In this document: positions 1-6,496 of the stretch, in pieces | How the letters are laid out: each line of letters begins with the position of its first letter | How positions within the stretch are numbered: the stretch's first letter is position 1 | From: Planctomycetota bacterium | Lineage (GTDB): Bacteria > Planctomycetota > MHYJ01 > WSZJ01 > JACPWG01 | Reading direction: 5' to 3' | NCBI GenBank assembly: GCA_016220045.1 | Contig: JACRIP010000672.1 | Location: 1 to 9,447 of the forward strand | Length of the DNA: 9,447 nt | The notes under the pieces: model-generated | Database searches by the model: none | The model's input: the letters and a program-made list of their open reading frames with translations, nothing else | Told to the model about the DNA's origin: nothing | Position numbers and translations under genes: made by a program

Positions 1-1
1 C

Positions 2-499
2 CCTGCCCTCCCGGGCAAGTCCCTGGCGCGCCCTGCGCTCGCCGATCTCCTCGCCCACACGCGCGCCGGCCGCCGCGTGGTGCTCGCCAACGGCTTCTTC
101 GACCTCTTCCACGCCGGCCACGTCGTGCTCCTGGCCGAAGCCAAGAAGCTCGGCGAGCTCCTGGTCGTCGCCATCAACAGCGACCGCTCCACCCGCCAGA
201 ACAAGGGTCCGGGCCGGCCCTTCCTGAGCGAGGGCGAACGCATCCAGATCCTCTCCGCGCTCGAGTGCGTAGACCACGTCGTGGTTTTCGACGACTTCAC
301 GCCGATCAACCTGATCCGCGAGCTGCGGCCCGACGTCCTGGTGAAGGGCGGCAACTACGACGCCGACCACGTGGTCGGGCGCGACCTGGTGGAGAGCTGG
401 GGCGGCCGGGTGGTGGTGCTGCCGCTGCACGGGACGACGACCACCTCGACGCTCATCCGCGCCCTCCAGCAGGCCTCCGACGGGACGCGCAAGGAATGA
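2..499 (+). CDS. rfaE2: D-glycero-beta-D-manno-heptose 1-phosphate adenylyltransferase (RfaE2/HldE C-terminal type), 5'-partial
   Basis: The frame is open from the left edge to the TGA at 497-499, so the start lies outside the window; the GTG at 77 falls inside the first beta strand and is not the start. The visible protein has the cytidylyltransferase-like nucleotide-binding fold: VVLANGFFDLFHAGHV carries the HxGH motif (HAGH). It is followed by INSD, KGPGRP, ERIQILSAL, a VDHVVVFDD strand and RPDVLVKGG, all in the order seen in RfaE2. The family transfers AMP from ATP to heptose 1-phosphate in the cytosol to give ADP-heptose for the LPS core. The usual NGCFD is NGFFD here. The C-terminus (TTTTSTLIRAL) matches the family end. 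It cannot be seen whether a PfkB-type kinase domain is fused upstream; residues before the core look like the short N-terminus of a stand-alone enzyme. The stop overlaps the next start (ATGA), indicating coupled translation. Confidence 0.9.
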   Translation, partial: PALPGKSLARPALADLLAHTRAGRRVVLANGFFDLFHAGHVVLLAEAKKLGELLVVAINSDRSTRQNKGPGRPFLSEGERIQILSALECVDHVVVFDDFTPINLIRELRPDVLVKGGNYDADHVVGRDLVESWGGRVVVLPLHGTTTTSTLIRALQQASDGTRKE

Positions 500-1431
500 A
501 GTCCGCCGACCGCGCGCCCGCGACCCACCTCGCCCTGATCGAGCGCTTTCTCGCGCTCGCGCGCATTCCGGCCGCCGAAGCGCGGCTCCTGCGCGGCGAG
601 CTGGAGCGGGATCTGCGCGCCCGTCTGGACCGCAAGACCTGGATCGAGCCGCACATCACGCGCTTCCACACCGAATGGTACCGCGAGATCTATCGCGTCC
701 TCGGCGTCGCCGACCCCTTCGCCGAAATCAAGCGCGCCTCGAACGCGCTCGCCGGGCGCCTGCTCGCCGCGGTGCGGCCGGCGTCGCTGCGCGAAGCCAT
801 CGTCGCGGCGATCATCGCCAACAAGCTCGACTACGGCGCGCTCGAGATCGCGCTCGACGAGGAGCCGCTCCTGCCCGACGACCTCCGCGACCTGGGGCGC
901 CATCGCCTGCTCTTCGACGACTACGAAGCCCTGGCCGCGCGCCTCGCCGCCGCCCGCTCCCTCCTGTATATTCCCGATAATTGCGGCGAGGTGCTCTTCG
1001 ACCGCGAGGTCCTCGACTGGGTGCGCCGCCTCCATCCCGAGTGCCGGGTCGCGATCGCGGGGAAGGAGGGGCCGATGCTCAACGACGTGACCGCCGCGGA
1101 ATTGCGCGAGCTGGGCTTCGAGCGGCTGGGCACGGTCCTGTCCACGGGGACCGACGCCTTCGGCGCGCCCGAGGAGGAGGTCTCGGCGGAGTTCAAGGCG
1201 GCCTTTGGCGCGGCCGATCTGGTGATCGCCAAGGGGCAGGCGCAGTTCGAGTTCTGGACCGAGTACGCGGTGGATAAGGTGTTTCATCTGCTGCACGTGA
1301 AGATCCCGGTGGTGGATGCCGTGCTCGGGCGGATACCGGAGCACGTGGACCTGATTCTGGACGCCCGGCGCTATGCGTCGGGAAAGCGGCCCTATGTGAC
1401 GGGGAGCGCGCGCGATGGCGGACGGAGCTGA
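496..1431 (+). CDS. DUF89/ARMT1-like metal-dependent phosphatase family protein
   Basis: A 311-residue protein starting at the ATG that overlaps the previous stop (ATGA). An all-helical N-terminal part (about residues 1-140) precedes the catalytic domain. DUF89 hallmarks are visible: the metal-site motif DNCGE at residues 161-165 after the strand LLYIP, PMLND near 194-197, STGTDAFG, and AKGQAQFE around 245-252. The family is known for Mn/Co/Ni-dependent hydrolysis of small phosphometabolites (damage-control phosphatases, for example on sugar phosphates); the compact form here resembles the prokaryotic AF1104-like branch. Translational coupling to the heptose adenylyltransferase suggests it acts on a sugar phosphate in the same pathway, possibly in place of GmhB or as clean-up of a by-product; that is inference. 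The family call is firm, the substrate is unknown. The reading frame also continues upstream inside the previous gene, but that extension is Arg/Pro-rich shadow sequence. Confidence 0.85.
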   Translation: MKSADRAPATHLALIERFLALARIPAAEARLLRGELERDLRARLDRKTWIEPHITRFHTEWYREIYRVLGVADPFAEIKRASNALAGRLLAAVRPASLREAIVAAIIANKLDYGALEIALDEEPLLPDDLRDLGRHRLLFDDYEALAARLAAARSLLYIPDNCGEVLFDREVLDWVRRLHPECRVAIAGKEGPMLNDVTAAELRELGFERLGTVLSTGTDAFGAPEEEVSAEFKAAFGAADLVIAKGQAQFEFWTEYAVDKVFHLLHVKIPVVDAVLGRIPEHVDLILDARRYASGKRPYVTGSARDGGRS

Positions 1432-2650
1432 GCGGGAGCGGGCAGTGGGGGCGGCGGGGGCGGAGCTGCGGGCGCGCGTGGTCGAGACGCTGCGCCGGGC
1501 GGCGGGCGTTCTGGTCGGCGTGCCGGCGATCGTCTATCGCGGGACCTACACCGGGCGCGGCATCGTGGGGGCGAACGAGACGCGCGACGCCGCGGGCGCG
1601 GACGGGCGCGGCTACGTGCCGGTCGAGTGGTGGGTGATGTCGGTGACGGCGGCGGCGAACCCGGTGCCGCTGCCCGGCGAAGGCCTGACCGCGGTGCGGC
1701 TGGCGGACGGTGGGACGGTGGCGCTGGCGGAGCTGCGCGGGCCGTGCGCCGACCTGGTGTTCGGCGGCGCGGCGGCGCGCTGGCCGCTGCTGAAGCTGCT
1801 CGACATCGGCGGCAAGCCGGTCGCGTTGCCGGGGCGGGCGCCCGAGGTGCCGCCGATTCCGCCGCACGTACACGCGGGCGAGATCGTGAACGGGCGCGCG
1901 GTCGGGCCGGGCAAGCTCGAGGCCTACTTCTTTCCCCCGGTGGACGTGCCGCCCTACTCCCGCGCGCTCGGCGCGGTCAAGACGCGGCTCGGACTGCGCG
2001 CGGGCGTGGGCCGCGACGAGGTGTTGCGGGCGCTCCCGCGCTTCGGCGCGGGCGAGGAGATGTACGACCTGATGAACGAGTACGCGATCGCGCCGTACGA
2101 TTCCTGGACGATCCGGCCGGCGGTGCTGCACGCGCCGGGTCCGTGGCCGACCGTCGAGATCCAGGCGCCGCAGGACGACTTCAATCTCGCCGCGTGGCAG
2201 TACGGCGCGCGTCCGGACGCGGCGGGCCGCGCCGGGCTGTACCGCGACCTATGTCTACGGGGATTGCCGGATGAGCGGGCGTTCCTCGCGGAGGTGGTCG
2301 ACTGGGAGACCTCGACGCGGCCGGACTTCCGGGCGGCCTTCTACCGCGCGGCGGCGGTGCTGGAGGAGGGGAGATGGGGGGTGCGGCGGCAGATCTTCAC
2401 GGGCGCGTTTTACGGCGAGCTGGTGGAGGTGCGGCCGGGGGAGCGCTACCGGCGACCGGCGGGTGCGGAGCCGGCGGCGGGGCTGCTGTGGTCGGGGCGG
2501 GCGGAGGTGAACGGCACGGCGCTCGCGGACGGCGACCTGGCGCGGCGCGAGTTCCTGCTCGCGCCGGGGCACGGGCTGGAGGCGGTGAATCCGGGGGACG
2601 GGCCGCTGCTCTTGTTCCTGCTCTACCCGATCCGGCCGTCCGGGGTCTGA
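1415..2650 (+). CDS. Two-domain cupin-fold protein, possible sugar-phosphate isomerase relative
   Basis: A 411-residue protein whose ATG lies inside the end of the DUF89 gene (17-bp overlap), with GGGGAG at 1401-1406 as ribosome-binding site. The first cupin-like domain has PPHVHAGE (His151, His153), KLEAYFFP (Glu169) and PAVLHAPGPWP (His239), the HxH...E...H pattern of a metal-binding cupin. It is followed by EIQAPQDDF. A second cupin barrel without obvious metal ligands occupies about residues 325-405 (VNGTALADGDL, EFLLAPG, VNPGDGPLLLFLLYP). The layout recalls phosphomannose-isomerase-like or other sugar-handling cupins, but I do not recognise the exact family. There is no signal peptide, so it is probably cytosolic. 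Its place as third gene of an overlapping operon with a heptose adenylyltransferase and a phosphatase argues for sugar-phosphate metabolism. Metal binding is well supported by the motifs; the reaction is not. Confidence 0.65.
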   Translation: MADGAERERAVGAAGAELRARVVETLRRAAGVLVGVPAIVYRGTYTGRGIVGANETRDAAGADGRGYVPVEWWVMSVTAAANPVPLPGEGLTAVRLADGGTVALAELRGPCADLVFGGAAARWPLLKLLDIGGKPVALPGRAPEVPPIPPHVHAGEIVNGRAVGPGKLEAYFFPPVDVPPYSRALGAVKTRLGLRAGVGRDEVLRALPRFGAGEEMYDLMNEYAIAPYDSWTIRPAVLHAPGPWPTVEIQAPQDDFNLAAWQYGARPDAAGRAGLYRDLCLRGLPDERAFLAEVVDWETSTRPDFRAAFYRAAAVLEEGRWGVRRQIFTGAFYGELVEVRPGERYRRPAGAEPAAGLLWSGRAEVNGTALADGDLARREFLLAPGHGLEAVNPGDGPLLLFLLYPIRPSGV

Positions 2651-2740
2651 ACCGGGGGCACGCGGTTCTTCGATTCCCGCTTCGGTGTGGACGCGGTAGC
2701 TCATGCCTGAAAGCGATCACGGAGCCAGCGGAAGACCTGA
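2651..2740. other. Short convergent gap between the sugar operon and the ars operon
   Basis: Ninety bases separate the stop codons of two convergent genes. I see no GC-rich stem followed by a T tract on either strand. A weak inverted pair, GATCA at 2715-2719 and TGATC at 2738-2742, overlaps the stop region of the minus-strand gene and is not convincing as a bidirectional terminator. Confidence 0.4.
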
Positions 2741-4393
2741 TCACACCGTCATGCCGGCGGCAGGAACGGCGCGCTCGTAGCCCGCGCGCAGGGCCCGGCA
2801 CCCGGTGCAGACGGACAGCATCACCGGCACTTCCACCAGCACGCCGACCACCGTGGCGAGCGCCGCGCCGGACTCCGGTCCATAGAGCGTGATCGCGGTC
2901 GCAACGGCCAGCTCGAAGAAGTTCGAGGCGCCGATGAGCGCGCCCGGCGCTGCGACCCGGTAGGGGACGCGCAGGAGGCGCATGAGGATCAGGGCAAGGC
3001 CGGAGTTGAAGTACACCTGCAGCAGGATCGGGACGGCGATCAGGAGGACGTGGACGGGACGCGAGATGAGGTTGTCGGCCTGGAAAGCGAAGATGAGGAC
3101 CAGCGTCGCGAGGAGCGCGACGACCGTGACCGGCCGGAAGCGGGGGAGGAGCCGGTTTTCGAACCACTCCCGCCCGCGGCGACGCAGGAGGAGGGTGCGG
3201 CTGCCCGCGCCCAGGGCGAGCGGAATCACTACGAAGATCAGCACCGCGTACAGCAGGACGCGAAAGGGCACGACGAGTCCGGCGGCGCCCGCCACCAGCA
3301 GGGAGACGATCGGCGCGAAGGCGAACAGCATGACGAGGTCGTTCACGGCGACCTGCACCAGGGTATATGCCGGATCGCCATCGGAGAGTTGCGACCAGAC
3401 GAAGACCATGGCCGTACACGGGGCGGCGGCCAGGATGATCACGCCGGCCAGGTATTGACCCGCGAGGTCGGGCCCGATCCAGGAGGCGAACACGTAACGG
3501 AAGAAGAGCGCGCCGACGAGAGCCATCGAGAAGGGCTTGACGAGCCAGTTCACGAAGAGCGTCACGAGCAGGCCGCGCGGCCGGCGGCGGACCTCGAGGA
3601 CGCTCGCGAAGTCGATCTTGAGCATCATCGGGTAGATCATGAGCCAGATGAGGATGGCGATCGGGATGTTGATCTGACTGCCGGCGCCGAACTCGAGGAC
3701 GCGCAGGCGCGCCGTGAGGTCGGGCAGCCAGCGGCCGAGCGCGATGCCGACGAACATGCACAGGGCCACCCAGAGGGAGAGGCGGCGTTCGAAGAGTCCC
3801 ATGCCGCCCGGCGCGGGGGCGGCGGCAGGGACGGCGGGGGGGGCCGGGACGGCCGGGGTGACGGCGGAGTCGTTGCCCGGAGCCGCATCCGGCGCCTCCC
3901 GTAGCATCCCGGGGAGCCGCTCCACGAAGGCCCGCAGCTCGTCGCGCACCCGGCGGTAGTGCCCGAGGGCGGATTCTTCGTCCGGCGCCCCTGCCGCGAG
4001 CCGCGGGGGATCGTCGAAGCCGACGTGGCGGACCCGGGTGGGGCCGGGGAAGAATGGGCAATGCTCCTGCGCGTGCCCGCAGAGGGTGATCACATGGTCG
4101 AAGCGGATGCCCGCCAGTTCGTTGACGTGTTTGGAGCGCCCGCCCTCGAGCGGGACGCCGGCTTCGGCCATGACGCGCGCGGCGCGGGGATCGATCCCCT
4201 GCGGCTGCGTGCCGGCGGACCAGACTTCCAGCGTGTCGGCGCACCGCGCCCGCGCCCAGGCCTCCGCCATCTGACTGCGGCAGGAATTGCCGGTGCAGAG
4301 GAAGAGGACCTTGAGCTTGCCGCCCGCGCGCTCCGCGCCGTGGCAAGGTGATTGCCCGAGCGGCTGTCCAGCCGCGGGCGCTGTCGTCGCCAT
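2741..4393 (-). CDS. ArsC-ACR3 fusion: thioredoxin-coupled arsenate reductase joined to arsenite efflux permease
   Basis: One uninterrupted 550-residue frame. The ATG at 4391-4393 is chosen because GAGGAGA (4398-4404) precedes it; an in-frame TTG at 4469-4471 would add 26 low-complexity residues. Residues 26-165 are a low-molecular-weight-phosphatase-type ArsC: P-loop CTGNSCRS (Cys33-Ser40) with Arg39, the redox pair Cys105 and Cys112 in LCGHAQEHCP (seven-residue spacing as in S. aureus ArsC Cys82/Cys89), and GFDDPP. A Pro/Ala linker (about 168-197) leads into ACR3 from residue 199, a ten-helix type permease with Cys326 in APCTAMVFVW and Glu494 in ASNFFELAVA, the conserved transport residues of the family. 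Known roles: ArsC reduces arsenate to arsenite, ACR3 exports arsenite across the inner membrane. Fusion suggests handover of product to the exporter (inference). It is the second gene of the arsR operon. A run of eight G/C at 3836-3843 lies in the linker. Confidence 0.93.
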   Translation of the reverse strand: MATTAPAAGQPLGQSPCHGAERAGGKLKVLFLCTGNSCRSQMAEAWARARCADTLEVWSAGTQPQGIDPRAARVMAEAGVPLEGGRSKHVNELAGIRFDHVITLCGHAQEHCPFFPGPTRVRHVGFDDPPRLAAGAPDEESALGHYRRVRDELRAFVERLPGMLREAPDAAPGNDSAVTPAVPAPPAVPAAAPAPGGMGLFERRLSLWVALCMFVGIALGRWLPDLTARLRVLEFGAGSQINIPIAILIWLMIYPMMLKIDFASVLEVRRRPRGLLVTLFVNWLVKPFSMALVGALFFRYVFASWIGPDLAGQYLAGVIILAAAPCTAMVFVWSQLSDGDPAYTLVQVAVNDLVMLFAFAPIVSLLVAGAAGLVVPFRVLLYAVLIFVVIPLALGAGSRTLLLRRRGREWFENRLLPRFRPVTVVALLATLVLIFAFQADNLISRPVHVLLIAVPILLQVYFNSGLALILMRLLRVPYRVAAPGALIGASNFFELAVATAITLYGPESGAALATVVGVLVEVPVMLSVCTGCRALRAGYERAVPAAGMTV

Positions 4394-4817
4394 CGCGTCT
4401 CCTCGTCGTCTCGGGATAGCCGGTTGAGCCCGTGTGGGGGGGGGGGCCGGAGCGCCGATCGTTACCCACAACTCGGCGGCTGGAGACCAGACACTCGCTC
4501 CAGTGGGGAAGGGCTTGGAGGCTGGTAGTACCGGGCTTCAGCCCGGGTTTGTCTGCCGGGCTTCAGCCCGGCAACCCTCGACGCGCGCACCGGGGCGGGC
4601 CGCTCGATCCGCCTCCGGCCCGGACCACGCCGTGGGCAGCCGGCCTGAAGGCCGGCGACGAACCCGGGCTGAAGCCCGGTACTACAAACCAAGCTATGCG
4701 GACGCCAGCGGGGCGGTCGCTGCGGAGCCCCGCCCCATCGGTACGGTGTCCAGCCCGGACTTGTGGGCAACGTTCAGGCCGGAGCGCCCCATGCCGGCCC
4801 GGAAAGCGAGCCTCAGC
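4394..4817. other. Intercistronic region of the ars operon with REP-like hairpins and a G11 tract
   Basis: About 425 bases between arsR and the arsC-acr3 fusion, both on the minus strand. The region contains an 11-base G run at 4436-4446 (C11 in the transcript), 43 bp upstream of the fusion gene's ATG, and the hairpin array at 4525-4685. Frames crossing it are open on both strands, but their translations are built from the repeats (Gly/Pro/Arg-rich) and are not credible genes. I see no convincing promoter for the fusion gene here, so it probably relies on read-through from arsR, with the hairpins perhaps modulating message stability. Confidence 0.6.
4525..4685. repeat. Inverted array of four REP-like palindromic units
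   Basis: Four short hairpins share the core GGGCTTCAGCCC or its variant: CCGGGCTTCAGCCCGG at 4531-4546 and 4556-4571, GCCGGCCTGAAGGCCGGC at 4639-4656, and CCGGGCTGAAGCCCGG at 4664-4679. Each has a 7-8 bp stem and a two-base loop. The first two are in one orientation (TTCA centre) and the last two in the opposite (TGAA centre). The outermost 25 bp are an exact inverted repeat: 4525-4549 matches the reverse complement of 4661-4685, including the flanking GTAGTA/TACTAC. Such units resemble REP sequences dispersed in many high-GC environmental genomes and often mobilised by RAYT (TnpA_REP) transposases; no such gene is in this window. The whole could fold into one large cruciform. Confidence 0.85.
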
Positions 4818-5213
4818 TCACCTTCCCTTCCCCGCGCGCCCGGGATTCTGCCGCCGCACTTGGCGCCGGCATAGGGCTCGGGGCTCGCAGGCCAGAACGG
4901 TCTCCAGCCGGCGCGCATCCGCGTCGATCGTCGGCTCACCCTTGAGCGTCGCGGCCGCCCAGGCGAGCGCGCGGCGCACCGGCTCGGGGGCGCCGCGGTC
5001 GGGCAGGCGGTAGTAGACCCACCGGCCTTTCTTGCGAGCCGCCACGAGGCGCGCGCGGCGCAGGACCGCCAGGTGCACCGAGACCGTCGACGGCGCGAGC
5101 CGCAGGAGCTCGAGGAGCTGACAGACGCACAGCTCGCGCCCGCGGAGGGCCATGAGCAGCCGCAAACGGCCGGCGTCGCCCAGCGCCTTCGCGATGCCAA
5201 CGGCCTGTTCCAT
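4818..5213 (-). CDS. arsR: ArsR-family arsenic-responsive transcriptional repressor
   Basis: A 131-residue winged-helix repressor. The ATG at 5211-5213 is preceded by GGAGA (5220-5224 on the complement) with six bases of spacing. The core is about residues 5-90: ELCVCQL carries Cys29 and Cys31, the alpha-3 As(III)/Sb(III) site known from R773 ArsR (CVC). The recognition helix follows (LAPSTVSVHLAVLRRARLV, about 39-57), then the wing RKKGRWVYYRL. Two further cysteines near the C-terminus (Cys109, Cys115) could supply additional ligands; the C-terminal tail is Arg-rich. ArsR binds its own promoter as a dimer and is released by arsenite. It is the first gene of the leftward ars operon and sits back-to-back with the sensor operon that begins at 5447. 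Confidence 0.92.
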   Translation of the reverse strand: MEQAVGIAKALGDAGRLRLLMALRGRELCVCQLLELLRLAPSTVSVHLAVLRRARLVAARKKGRWVYYRLPDRGAPEPVRRALAWAAATLKGEPTIDADARRLETVLACEPRALCRRQVRRQNPGRAGKGR

Positions 5214-5219
5214 GAGTCA
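5214..5219 (-). promoter_or_regulatory. Spacer and ribosome-binding site of arsR
   Basis: The six bases between the arsR ATG and a GGAGA Shine-Dalgarno sequence (complement of 5220-5224). This fixes the ATG at 5213 as the start. Confidence 0.6.
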
Positions 5220-5229
5220 TCTCCGATGT

Positions 5230-5245
5230 TTCGTTGGATGACGAA
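5230..5245. promoter_or_regulatory. Candidate ArsR operator
   Basis: A perfect 5-bp inverted repeat, TTCGT (5230-5234) and ACGAA (5241-5245), separated by six bases. It lies directly downstream of, and touches, the -10 box of the arsR promoter, so a bound repressor would block polymerase. Position and symmetry fit an ArsR autoregulatory operator; binding is inferred. Confidence 0.5.
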
Positions 5246-5273
5246 GTATACTCCGCCCCCGGGGGCGAGTCCA
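5245..5273 (-). promoter_or_regulatory. Sigma-70-type promoter of arsR
   Basis: On the minus strand, TGGACT (5268-5273) and TATACT (5245-5250) match the -35 (4 of 6) and -10 (5 of 6) consensus with exactly 17 bp between them, 32 bp upstream of the arsR start codon. TATA-containing sequence is rare in this GC-rich window, which strengthens the call. The spacer is almost wholly a perfect 14-bp palindrome, CGCCCCCGGGGGCG (5254-5267). AGTATACT (5245-5252) is self-complementary, so a -10 reading on the plus strand is also possible, but I see no matching plus-strand -35. Confidence 0.6.
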
Positions 5274-5446
5274 GCCTGGCACTACAATGCTAGACCGCGG
5301 CACGGCGCTTGAGCGTGACCTTGCGAGGTTGGGAAACCGGACCGAAGTGGGGAATTCGCCGCACCCGCCCAGGGGACGGGAACGCGCACGGGGGATTCCA
5401 CCGGGTCCATTCGCGGGCGTTCGTCGCTCGAACCGGGAGGGGGAGC

Positions 5447-6496
5447 ATGAACCGGCGCGTCTCTTTCGGACGGGATCAGGTCTGGGCGACCGCCCGCCAC
5501 CCCGCGCGGCGCTTCGGGCGCAGCCTCCTCCTCCCCCTCCTCGCCGCCGGCAGCCTTGCGCTCCTCTTCGCCGCCCTCGTGCATTTCGTGCTGCTCAATC
5601 GGCGCGATTCGCGCTTCGAGCCGCAGGGCCGGATCGATCTGACCGAGCCCGCCCCGGCCACTGCCTCCGCCACGACCGGCGACGGCGCCGGTCCCGACCC
5701 CGACCCGGCGGCGCCGCCCCCGCTGGTCGTCGCCATCGCGCCCGTGATCTCGCCCGAGCGCTCGATCCAGCTTTACGACGGCTTCGTCCGCTGGCTCGCC
5801 GCGCGCGTCCGGCGCACGCCCGTGCTGGTCCATCGCGACACCTACGAGCAGGTCAACGATCTGGTCCGTCTGCGCCGCTGCGACCTCGCCTTCGCCTGCA
5901 CCTACGCCTTCGTCCGCGGCGAGCGCACCTTCGGCATGCAACTCCTCGCCGCGCCGGTCGTAGGGGGCGCCGAGACCTACCACTCCCTCCTGATCGTGCC
6001 CGCGGCCTCCAAGGCCGAGTCGCTTCTCGATCTCGCCGGCCGGCGTTTCGCCTCGGCGGACCTGCTCTCCTGTTCCGGCTGGCTCTATCCTGCCAATTGG
6101 CTGATCGAACACGGGCAGGCGCCCGAGAGTTTTTTTTCCGACCACGTGCTCACCGGCAGCCACGATCGCTCGCTGGAGGCCGTCGCCTCGGCGTACGTCG
6201 ACGGCGCCGCCGTCGATAGTCTGGTCTACGAGCAGATGGTGCGCGACGATCCGCCGCTGGCCGGCCTGGTGCGCATCCTGCAGAAATCCCCGGCCTTCGG
6301 CATGCCGCCCCTGGTGGTCCACCCGCGCATGGACGCGCTCCTGCGCGAACAGGTGCAGGCGGCGTTGCTGGCCATGCACGAGGACCCGGCCGGACGCGAG
6401 GCGCTCTCCCGGGTCGGCATCGACCGCTTCTTCCTGCCCGACCCGCGCATCTACGACTCGGTGCGCCGCGCGGCCGACGCCTGGGAGTCCCGCTGA
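5447..6496 (+). CDS. Membrane-anchored PhnD-type periplasmic binding protein, probable sensor component
   Basis: A 349-residue protein. The ATG at 5447 is chosen because GGAGG (5436-5440) precedes it by six bases; the frame extends 46 codons further upstream without a plausible ribosome-binding site. One hydrophobic segment (about residues 25-50) follows a basic N-terminus, with no lipobox, then a Pro/Ala/Asp/Gly linker (about 62-93) and a PhnD-like domain: LVVAIAPVISPE, QLYDGFVRWLAARV, HRDTYEQVNDLVRLRRCDLAFACTYAF (a family signature split here over two parts), and YHSLLIVPA. The family binds oxyanions or phosphonates; relatives serve as the sensor domain of TtrS (tetrathionate) and as AioX (arsenite). 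Three cysteines, Cys145, Cys151 and Cys209, lie in the ligand domain. There are no ABC transporter genes nearby; the stop overlaps the kinase start (TGATG), so a signalling role is more likely than transport. The ligand is unknown. Confidence 0.82.
   Translation: MNRRVSFGRDQVWATARHPARRFGRSLLLPLLAAGSLALLFAALVHFVLLNRRDSRFEPQGRIDLTEPAPATASATTGDGAGPDPDPAAPPPLVVAIAPVISPERSIQLYDGFVRWLAARVRRTPVLVHRDTYEQVNDLVRLRRCDLAFACTYAFVRGERTFGMQLLAAPVVGGAETYHSLLIVPAASKAESLLDLAGRRFASADLLSCSGWLYPANWLIEHGQAPESFFSDHVLTGSHDRSLEAVASAYVDGAAVDSLVYEQMVRDDPPLAGLVRILQKSPAFGMPPLVVHPRMDALLREQVQAALLAMHEDPAGREALSRVGIDRFFLPDPRIYDSVRRAADAWESR

Noticed and set aside
355..1344. Minus-strand open frame of 329 codons opposite the adenylyltransferase and DUF89 genes
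   Set aside because: It is antisense to two genes with clear family motifs, and its composition (Arg/Glu/Gly/His-rich) shows no recognisable fold.
3800..3802. Separate start codon for ACR3 at Met198 of the fusion
   Set aside because: The upstream sequence (Gly/Pro/Ala codons) offers no ribosome-binding site, and the frame is continuous with ArsC; a minor internal start cannot be fully excluded.
3050..3904. Plus-strand open frame of 284 codons opposite ACR3
   Set aside because: Extremely Glu/Arg/Asp/His-rich complement of hydrophobic membrane-helix codons; a known artefact of antisense reading.
2397..4469. Long minus-strand open frame of 690 codons overlapping the ArsC-ACR3 gene
   Set aside because: Its translation is Arg/Pro/Gly/Ala-rich without any domain, and it lies entirely over a strongly supported gene in another frame and the end of the cupin gene; an effect of high GC.
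4525..4685. CRISPR array
   Set aside because: Units are self-complementary hairpins in two orientations with unequal spacers of 9 to 67 bases, not regular direct repeats, and no cas gene is present.
4432..5013. Open frames across the hairpin array and arsR 3' end on the plus strand
   Set aside because: Their peptides are built from the repeat units and antisense arsR; no start signals.
5281..5290. TACAAT as -10 box for the sensor operon
   Set aside because: No acceptable -35 at 16-18 bp upstream (that stretch is a G run), and it lies about 160 bp before the start codon.
5282..6379. Minus-strand open frame of 365 codons opposite the PhnD-type gene
   Set aside because: Antisense to a gene with ribosome-binding site and family motifs; low-complexity Arg/Glu/Gly content and no domain.
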